Shown here: positions 1-5,414 of the stretch, piece by piece
Position numbering within the stretch: the stretch's first letter is position 1
How the letters are laid out: every line of letters begins with the position of its first letter
Source: Gammaproteobacteria bacterium
Lineage (GTDB): Bacteria; Pseudomonadota; Gammaproteobacteria; Pseudomonadales; Pseudohongiellaceae
DNA length: 15,914 nucleotides
Direction: 5' to 3'
NCBI GenBank assembly: GCA_003556835.1
Contig: PWQG01000375.1
Span: 1-15,914 of the forward strand
Notes under the pieces: model-generated
Databases searched by the model: none
What the model was told of the DNA's origin: nothing
Seen by the model: only the letters and a program-made list of their open reading frames with translations
Translations under genes and position numbers: made by a program

Positions 1-219
1 AGCCGCGGCCACGTCCTGGTCGAGGTCGTGGTCGAGCAGCAACCCGGCATAAACGCGGCCGGCATCCAGCCTGAGGATTTCCAGCGCCCGCCCGGCGCTG
101 CGCGCGCAGGTTAGGCGAAACTCCTTCGGGATCCACTGCTGAAACAGCTCGAGCCGATCCTGGTTGTCTTCGACGATCAGTAGCCGAAGGGTGCGGGAGG
201 CAGCAAGGGTGTCGTTCAT
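1..219 (-). CDS. Cyclic-phosphate-processing receiver-domain (cREC) protein, N-terminal part
   Basis: The first 73 residues are visible; the gene runs off the left edge. The segment LRLLIVEDNQDRLELF followed by LLLDHDLDQD gives the two acidic patches of a receiver fold. The LDHDL form and the early ED..R pattern match what I know as the cREC family (cyclic-phosphate processing receiver domain), which comparative genomics places in conflict and CRISPR-like neighbourhoods, rather than an ordinary phospho-acceptor receiver. The start at 219 is preferred because AGGAG (226-230) lies 6 nt upstream; an out-of-frame ATG at 223 is too close to it. It is the third gene of a minus-strand run behind a Card1-type nuclease and a membrane protein, so a role in handling a cyclic nucleotide signal is plausible but inferred. 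A normal response regulator cannot be excluded from this fragment. Confidence 0.6.
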   Translation of the reverse strand, partial: MNDTLAASRTLRLLIVEDNQDRLELFQQWIPKEFRLTCARSAGRALEILRLDAGRVYAGLLLDHDLDQDVAAA

Positions 220-316
220 CCATGGCTCCTGGTGTGGGTGACGACAGGACAACGTGCAGGGGCTGTCGATTGTTCAACTTCCGGGCCTCCAGGTCCGCAG
301 CTTCAGACACGTCGGA

Positions 317-1090
317 TCAGCGCTCGTAGTGCAGGATTTCGGTCCCGGGACAAGGGTTCTGAGCGATCAGCCGTCTGCAGGGTCCCCGGTCAAGATTCAG
401 ATCACGGACGGCCTGTGACAGGGACTCCCGCCTGAGGGAGTGGCGGAGCGAATACTCCAGGATGCGGCGCGCCCCAACCAGATCGAGCGCGGCCAGGCAG
501 TGAGAATCCCCGGGTGCGGCAATCATCCGAGATCTGTAGAGCATGAAACGAATCTTGCGCTCCCAGTCCGAGTGATCGACGTATTCACCCGGTTTGAGGT
601 CCGACAAGTAGTAGTCCGGAAGGTCTCCAACCCAAAGGCGCAGCGCGCTGGCATCCGGAAACCCGTTGGCCTCGGCGCGTTCGAAATCACCCAGCACATC
701 TTGCTTCGACCTGACCGCGATCTTTTCCTTGAGCACCTTGCGGTACTCGGGCTTGTCGGTCGTACGCGCCTGCTCGCGCATCCACTCCAGCAGTCTTTGA
801 TCGAGTTCGTGCTGATACTCGACCACCGGCTTGAACGCTTCGGCCAGCCGCACCCGGCCCTGCCTGTTGGCCTCGTCTCGCTCCCCGTACTCGGCCAGGT
901 AAGCGGCCCGTGCTCTCCGGCTGCTCACCCAACGGATCAACGGCCACAGCGGAATCAAAACCACGAGCAGCAACCCGATGGCCAGAAAAGGCGACAACAG
1001 CATCAAAAGAAACCCGATATCGCCCGCTGCCAGGGCGGCAAACAGCAAAAGCAGGTACAAAGCCCCGAGTATGGTTCCAAACCAGCCCAT
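317..1090 (-). CDS. Two-helix membrane protein of unknown function, Card1-linked
   Basis: This 257-residue protein has a strongly hydrophobic N-terminus with two likely transmembrane helices (about residues 4-23 and 26-52, with charged SSRRARAAY directly after). A roughly 200-residue soluble part follows, rich in Arg, Glu and Leu and probably helical, facing the cytoplasm by the positive-inside rule. I recognise no family. The start is well supported: AAGGAGGA (1097-1104) sits 7 nt before the ATG. It lies 60 bp downstream of the Card1-type nuclease gene on the same strand and 97 bp before the cREC gene, so the three are probably co-transcribed. Small membrane proteins are common accessory partners in type III CRISPR loci, where a signal-activated soluble domain can act on the membrane; that role is inference from position only. 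A long opposite-strand reading frame over it looks like a high-GC shadow. Confidence 0.7.
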   Translation of the reverse strand: MGWFGTILGALYLLLLFAALAAGDIGFLLMLLSPFLAIGLLLVVLIPLWPLIRWVSSRRARAAYLAEYGERDEANRQGRVRLAEAFKPVVEYQHELDQRLLEWMREQARTTDKPEYRKVLKEKIAVRSKQDVLGDFERAEANGFPDASALRLWVGDLPDYYLSDLKPGEYVDHSDWERKIRFMLYRSRMIAAPGDSHCLAALDLVGARRILEYSLRHSLRRESLSQAVRDLNLDRGPCRRLIAQNPCPGTEILHYER

Positions 1091-1096
1091 GGCTCA

Positions 1097-1104
1097 TCCT
1101 CCTT
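1097..1104 (-). promoter_or_regulatory. Strong Shine-Dalgarno site of the two-helix membrane protein
   Basis: On the minus strand the site reads AAGGAGGA, nearly the full anti-16S complement, 7 nt before the ATG at 1090. It fixes the start of the membrane protein and argues that the minus strand, not the long plus-strand frame across this area, is coding. Confidence 0.7.
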
Positions 1105-1150
1105 GGTACGTATCAATGAATCGCCGACCCCCGCGAAAGGGACGGCAGCG

Positions 1151-2323
1151 TCAGTCGTCAAGCCACTCTCCCAGCCAGTCCCGAAAAGCGGTCAAGCGGT
1201 CGGCATCGAACACCTCGGTGCCCTGGGCCCGTGCTCGTTTGACGATCAAGTCCGGAATCTCACGGGCGCTCAACAGCGTGGCATTTCCGGGCAGGGCGCT
1301 GAGGCGCTCGGCAATGCTGTCGAGCTTGTAGAGCACCCTTGCCGTGATGTCGCCTTCACCCATGTCCGAAGTCTTGCATTCCACCGTCAGTGCGCGATTG
1401 CGGTGCAGCACGAACAGGTCCAGCTCATTGCGCGGGGTCGGGCCCGAACCGGCGTTCCAGGTCAACTCCAGCCCGGCATGGACGTGCTCGGCGTCCAGCT
1501 CCGAAGCGGTCAGCCAGGCATACTCCTCCAGCCAACCGCCGGCGACATATCGGCAGGCCTCGGCGCTGCGAAAGATCAGTTCCCGGCCACCGTCGAAATC
1601 GATCAGTTCGGCTGCGCCCATACGTTCGAGCGCTTCGCGCAGCGGCCGGGCTGCTTTTCGGGGCAAATTCTGTTTCGGTGCGACCAGCGATTCGTCGTTC
1701 TGATCCACGGCCTGCCTTGCCAGGTAGTTGAGCGTGCCCAGGGCAGAACCGATGTCCGCGCAGTGACGCGCCATGTGCAGAGTCAGTTCGCGTCGTCCAC
1801 GCATGCACTCAACGTGTTCGGCTTCATCACTGACCGAACGCCGCAAGGTGGCATTGCAGGCCTGCAGGTAGTCGGCCGGCTCCAGCAGGCTGGGCAGTGT
1901 TTCCATCACGATCCGACCCGGCGCAATGCCAACGGCATGGCGCAAATCACCGGTCATCACCATCACCCGGTATTCTCCCTTGTGCAGCAGGTCTTCCATC
2001 ACCTGCCGACAGACCAGCTCCCAGGGCTCGGCCGACTCCCCCAGCGCCATCACCACCTCCGGCGCGGATAAATCCTTGACCATCCGTTCAAGAAGCTCGA
2101 CGACCGGAGCTGCATGATCCGAACAATCCGCAAACTTCGGCCAGTCCAGCCATTCAACCGCAAACCCGTGCGCCTTCAGGCAAGCAAGCAAGCGCTCGCC
2201 TTCAACCACCCGCAACGGATTGACCGGCAGCCACACTTGGGTCGGGCGCAGATACAAGGGCAGCACCAGGTCATGCAGCGGATCGCGTGAGGGGAAGCAG
2301 AGCAGTTCCATGCGCTCAAGCAT
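1151..2323 (-). CDS. CARF-domain PD-(D/E)xK nuclease, Card1/Can2 family
   Basis: This 390-residue protein fits the Card1/Can2 (DUF1887-type) ancillary nucleases of type III CRISPR systems. In these, an N-terminal CARF domain binds cyclic tetra-adenylate made by Cas10 and a C-terminal restriction-endonuclease-like domain then cuts nucleic acid. Residues 1-160 are an alternating strand/helix region as expected of CARF (for example PEVVMALGES at 88-97). Residues 220-260 look like a winged-helix linker. The nuclease core is clear: GGWLEEYAW (262-270), NELDLF (299-304) with Asp302, and VECK (314-317) with Glu315 and Lys317. Length is normal for the family. The start may be the ATG at 2323 or the in-frame ATG at 2311; neither has a good ribosome site. 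It heads a minus-strand run with the membrane protein and cREC genes and is divergent from the CorA-like gene. The fold call is confident; ligand and substrate are inferred from the family. Confidence 0.85.
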   Translation of the reverse strand: MLERMELLCFPSRDPLHDLVLPLYLRPTQVWLPVNPLRVVEGERLLACLKAHGFAVEWLDWPKFADCSDHAAPVVELLERMVKDLSAPEVVMALGESAEPWELVCRQVMEDLLHKGEYRVMVMTGDLRHAVGIAPGRIVMETLPSLLEPADYLQACNATLRRSVSDEAEHVECMRGRRELTLHMARHCADIGSALGTLNYLARQAVDQNDESLVAPKQNLPRKAARPLREALERMGAAELIDFDGGRELIFRSAEACRYVAGGWLEEYAWLTASELDAEHVHAGLELTWNAGSGPTPRNELDLFVLHRNRALTVECKTSDMGEGDITARVLYKLDSIAERLSALPGNATLLSAREIPDLIVKRARAQGTEVFDADRLTAFRDWLGEWLDD

Positions 2324-2485
2324 ACTGGCCGGTGTATCTGGATCTCAAGCGGGCCCGACTAAGACTCGAACTCAGCGAGCAATCCAGGTTCATTGCTGAT
2401 GCAATCCAATGTCTAGTGATTTATTCTCTCAGGAGCTTAACGGTTACGGCCTTGGGTTTTTTCAAAATAGAGGGAGTCAATCTCC
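2324..2485. promoter_or_regulatory. Divergent intergenic region between Card1-type and CorA-like genes
   Basis: This 162-bp gap must hold the promoters for both divergent units. It is more AT-rich than its flanks, with stretches such as TGATTTATTCTC and GGTTTTTTCAAAATAG, but I could not pick a convincing -35/-10 pair for either direction. AGGGAG at 2471-2476, 9 nt before the ATG at 2486, is the ribosome site of the CorA-like gene. Confidence 0.5.
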
Positions 2486-4771
2486 ATGACATCTCGAAAG
2501 ACTTTGGACTGGAAGGATTTTCTCGCGCTCATGCGTGGCGGGCTGGACGTTTTTCGCCAACGTGTGGAGCGCATCCAGGCCAATCCAGAACAAGCGTCGC
2601 CGGTCATTTACAACCCTTCCGCAACCCAAGCGGACGCCGACCAGATTCTGGTGGGGGTCGGCAGTTGGCGGGAGCAGCACGAGGGAATCTGCCTGAATAA
2701 CAAGGGCGTCGCTGCCCGTCTCGACCAACCCGTGTTCTTTGATTCCGTCACTTCCATGGTATTGGCCGATCACGCAGTGTTGTGGGCTGACTGGAAAAAG
2801 GCGATCGGTGAAGATTTCCAGCCAGGTCTCTTCTTCGAACGGTTCCAGCTCCACGTGGAAGATGCTTCTCCCGACAGTTGTTTCGGCCTGCTTGTGCTGC
2901 TTGCCCGTTTGAATGGGGTGGATCCATCAGAGATTCCAAAGGAATGGGCCGACTACATGCGACGCTGGGAAGCTGGTGATGTGACCAGTACCGGCCCGCC
3001 GGAACAATCCTATGGCGCACTGCATAATGCGCTTGGCCACAGTCAGGCAGGCGTTGCCTGGGCAACAGCCTGGAGCCAGTGTCTCGAATTTCTTGTCAAT
3101 GCACTTGAACTGGACGTCAATCCGGTCGATATTGGGGAACATGGCGGTCGGTGGCCCAGCCTGGCGCACGCCCGTGCCCTGATGACGTTCGAAAGACAGG
3201 TGTACGAAGACAGTCTCACCTATGCAACCACGCTGCAACTAAGGCTACCGATCAGGGGTACGAAATACCGCTATCGGCTGGTCGATGCCTACATCGCTGA
3301 GGAGCATCAACCTTTGGGTATGGCCAAAGTGTTCCTGCGCAACGACAGCGAGCACCCCTTTCTCGAGGTCGGCTTTACTTTGATGGCTATTTACAAGCCT
3401 GGTGAATCCGGGTCCGGAAACGATATGTCGATTTCGCTGATGACCGGTCGGGGTGTTCACTTGCAGGATCTCTGGGAAGAACTCGAACGCAGAGAGAATG
3501 AAGCCTGGCAAGGACAGCGACCGTGTGACGCACCCCGCATTGGTGGTTCGCTGTACGTGGATGGCAAGGACCGGGATGGCAAGCCCGCGCCGAATGAACC
3601 CTGGCACATCAATGTTGGCATGGACCTGATTGCCGCACCCAAGGCCTTGAAGGTTGATGCCAGCCTGAAGGCCAGCATGCCGGAGAAATTCATCGTTAAC
3701 GGGAAACCTGATTCCAACGGGAAAATAACTGTTCTAGGCAGCCGCCTGAGTTGGGACGATGTGTGCGAAGCGCTGTGGTTCTGCTACCAGCCATTCCAGG
3801 ATTTCTGGATTCTTTCGCGCGATAACAAACTTGTTACCCTGGCTGAGTGCAAGCCGGAACCTGAGGATGATGAGCGGGTAGTCGCGGCTGGAAAGCACCT
3901 GATCAAGGCGACATGGTACAACCCCGGGGCGCATTCCGAAGCCCACCCCTGTGACGAAACGGAACCCGATACATGCGACACCTATCAACATCAGGCCTAC
4001 ATTCGTTTCACGCCCACGCTCAAGCGATACATGGCGGCATGCATAGATTGTGCCGAAACGAACGAGGTAACCCTAAAGGACTTGCCACAACAGGACAATT
4101 ACGACTTCATTGAACTCAGCGGTGGATTCGCCGTTGTGGCCCGGGCCGGCGCGTTTGTCGTCGATGATTGGCGCCTCGATCCCTTGAGCTTCGATGACAT
4201 CCGTGCCGAATACGCGAACATTTGCAAGCGCTTGAGCGTTATTCGGAAAATGAGAGACGAAATCAAAGGCCTGTATGAGGATATCGAGAAGGAACTCAAG
4301 GCGGGCCTGCGTGGCAGAAAGGTGCCGAAGCTGGTCAACCGTCTGGCAGCCATGAAACTGGAAGTGGGCAAGTGCTGGACCGACACCATGCCGAAATCTT
4401 TCGAACCCGGCATCATCACGTTTCGGGAAGCGCTTGAAAACCGGTTCGGTATTTCGGGCCGATTGCAGTCTTTCTACAGCTCCGTGGACCGCATCGGTTC
4501 GATGCTCGGCAATTACATTGATCTGCGCACCAACCGCAGGGTCGCGTTTCTCTCGCTCTATGGTTTCCCCGTTGTTCTTGTCGCCTCCTTCTTCAGCGGC
4601 ATTCTGGGCCGGATCGACCACCCGCTAGTGCCATGGCCACTGGCGCCGTTGGGCCTGTTTGTCGCCTTTTCGCTCATTGGCATCCTTATCGTGCTTATGG
4701 GCAACAAGCTGTTTGATCGGCAGACGCGACTGAAAAAGTCGGACTACCGCAGCTCCAAGAAAGATAAATAA
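2486..4771 (+). CDS. Large CorA-like membrane protein, probable CRISPR-linked effector
   Basis: This 761-residue protein has a CorA-like C-terminus. A long helical region (about 575-680) leads into two transmembrane helices (about 686-707 and 719-739) and a short basic cytoplasmic tail. The GMN selectivity motif that follows helix 1 in magnesium channels is absent; the equivalent position reads SFFSGILGR. CorA-related proteins in type III-B CRISPR loci are known to be opened by SAM-AMP, so membrane permeabilisation on infection is the likely role. The first ~560 residues are far longer than the soluble part of ordinary CorA and I cannot assign them; a conserved-looking stretch around 118-145 (HVEDASPDS at 123-131) only faintly recalls DHH-type phosphoesterases. 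AGGGAG (2471-2476) supports the start. The gene is divergent from the Card1 operon and is followed 120 bp later by the CRISPR array. CorA-like topology is fairly sure; CRISPR function is inferred. Confidence 0.7.
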   Translation: MTSRKTLDWKDFLALMRGGLDVFRQRVERIQANPEQASPVIYNPSATQADADQILVGVGSWREQHEGICLNNKGVAARLDQPVFFDSVTSMVLADHAVLWADWKKAIGEDFQPGLFFERFQLHVEDASPDSCFGLLVLLARLNGVDPSEIPKEWADYMRRWEAGDVTSTGPPEQSYGALHNALGHSQAGVAWATAWSQCLEFLVNALELDVNPVDIGEHGGRWPSLAHARALMTFERQVYEDSLTYATTLQLRLPIRGTKYRYRLVDAYIAEEHQPLGMAKVFLRNDSEHPFLEVGFTLMAIYKPGESGSGNDMSISLMTGRGVHLQDLWEELERRENEAWQGQRPCDAPRIGGSLYVDGKDRDGKPAPNEPWHINVGMDLIAAPKALKVDASLKASMPEKFIVNGKPDSNGKITVLGSRLSWDDVCEALWFCYQPFQDFWILSRDNKLVTLAECKPEPEDDERVVAAGKHLIKATWYNPGAHSEAHPCDETEPDTCDTYQHQAYIRFTPTLKRYMAACIDCAETNEVTLKDLPQQDNYDFIELSGGFAVVARAGAFVVDDWRLDPLSFDDIRAEYANICKRLSVIRKMRDEIKGLYEDIEKELKAGLRGRKVPKLVNRLAAMKLEVGKCWTDTMPKSFEPGIITFREALENRFGISGRLQSFYSSVDRIGSMLGNYIDLRTNRRVAFLSLYGFPVVLVASFFSGILGRIDHPLVPWPLAPLGLFVAFSLIGILIVLMGNKLFDRQTRLKKSDYRSSKKDK

Positions 4772-4824
4772 ACCAGGTAGACGCCGTTTGGCATTGTCCT
4801 GATACCGCAGACGCGACAAGTCAG

Positions 4825-4846
4825 CGGAACTCCCCCGCAACCGTAA
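4825..4846 (+). other. Cobalamin-riboswitch-like core fragment (remnant?)
   Basis: The stretch contains CCCCCGCAACCGTAA, very close to the conserved core of cobalamin riboswitches as I know it (CCCCCGCAACUGUAA). It is preceded by CAAGTCAGCGGAACT, which resembles the preceding ...AAGUCCGG..CUG segment. The upstream GGGAA element and a downstream partner helix are not visible, and what follows is a hairpin and a CRISPR repeat rather than a B12 gene. If real, it is a truncated remnant; chance similarity is possible. Confidence 0.25.
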
Positions 4847-4861
4847 AACTATCGATCACAA

Positions 4862-4897
4862 CCGGCAGTCGCAGCTCGATTGAGCTGCGACTGCTGG
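4862..4897. repeat. Perfect inverted repeat (strong hairpin) abutting the CRISPR array
   Basis: CAGTCGCAGCTC (4866-4877) and GAGCTGCGACTG (4882-4893) form a perfect 12-bp stem around the 4-nt loop GATT. Pairing continues outward to 4862/4897 with one G-T wobble. No U-tract follows in either direction, so it is not a standard intrinsic terminator, although it could still stop transcription converging from the CorA-like gene and the array. Its right arm overlaps the degenerate end of the first CRISPR repeat. Confidence 0.75.
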
Positions 4898-5094
4898 CGC
4901 CCTTTATGGCCTGAGGGGTTGGGACATCTCGGTCTTGCTGTTTCTGAGGGGGTATCGTTTCAACGGCCTTTATGGCCTGAGGGGTTGGGACCTATAGGTC
5001 AGATCTTTCGCTAACGTTGTTTCAACGGCCTTTATGGCCTGAGGGGTTGAGACCCTATGAAGATCTTTTTCACGCGCTTTTTGGGTTTCAACGG
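4891..5094 (-). CRISPR. Short, end-truncated CRISPR array (3 repeats plus a 10-nt partial)
   Basis: The 35-nt repeat, as written on the plus strand, begins GTTTCAAC, has a central GGCCTTTATGGCC palindrome and ends TTGGGAC. Copies are 4891-4925 (only 4901-4925 matching well), 4957-4991 (intact), 5019-5053 (one change, GAGAC for GGGAC) and 5085-5094 (first 10 nt only). Spacers are 4926-4956 (31 nt), 4992-5018 (27 nt) and 5054-5084 (31 nt). Read on the minus strand, repeats end in GTTGAAAC, the usual form of a type I/III 5' crRNA tag (compare ATTGAAAC). The degenerate copy at 4891 is then a normal trailer-end repeat, and the leader belongs to the right of 5094. There the array stops inside a repeat and a gene ends 35 bp on, so the leader appears to have been lost. 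No cas1, cas2, cas6 or cas10 is seen. The family of the repeat needs a database comparison. Confidence 0.85.
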
Positions 5095-5129
5095 AAGACA
5101 GTGATGGTGCTTCGATTCGCCATCTTTCT

Positions 5130-5414
5130 TTACGACGGCACAAGGTCGCGGTAGTGCAGATCACGGAAGTCAGAGGCCAGGATCACGTAGGTAGCTCTTG
5201 GTCCGGACGGGTGACCCATGTCAGGAATGAATCGAATACGCTCGCCATTGGTCACGGTTCGGAATGTTTCACGCACAATGTCAGTGTAGTCGAAGCGGTA
5301 GATTTCGCCATCATCTGCCTCTACGGTGTATAAAGCGCTGCGCCCGAGCGGGCCACCACCGGCTAGCTGTTGCGTCAGGACCGTGCCTTGAAGTACCGTG
5401 ACTGGCCCGGTCAT
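5130..5414 (-). CDS. Small OB-fold/cold-shock-like protein, third gene of STAND operon
   Basis: This 94-residue protein starts MTGPVTVLQGTVL at 5414. GAGGAG (5423-5428) lies 8 nt upstream, and the ATG overlaps the TGA of the preceding NACHT gene (ATGA), which indicates translational coupling. The pattern of an initial strand with GTV, then YTVEADDGEIYRF, DIV, FRTVTNGERIRFIPDMG and GPRATYVI, resembles the five-stranded OB barrel of cold-shock-type proteins (DDG..y.F, then G..V.F, then G..A..V). The aromatic RNA-binding motifs are not clearly kept. A single-strand nucleic-acid or protein-binding adaptor for the STAND protein is a reasonable guess, but the fold itself is inferred by eye. An in-frame ATG 7 codons earlier (5435) is less likely, having no comparable ribosome site. 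Confidence 0.7.
   Translation of the reverse strand: MTGPVTVLQGTVLTQQLAGGGPLGRSALYTVEADDGEIYRFDYTDIVRETFRTVTNGERIRFIPDMGHPSGPRATYVILASDFRDLHYRDLVPS

Noticed and set aside
440..2071. A 543-codon plus-strand open frame opposite the membrane protein and nuclease genes
   Set aside because: It has no good ribosome site or recognisable domain, spans two minus-strand genes with clear domains or ribosome sites, and is best explained as a high-GC antisense shadow.
4862..4897. Intrinsic terminator
   Set aside because: The hairpin is strong but neither side carries a U-tract, so it is listed only as an inverted repeat.
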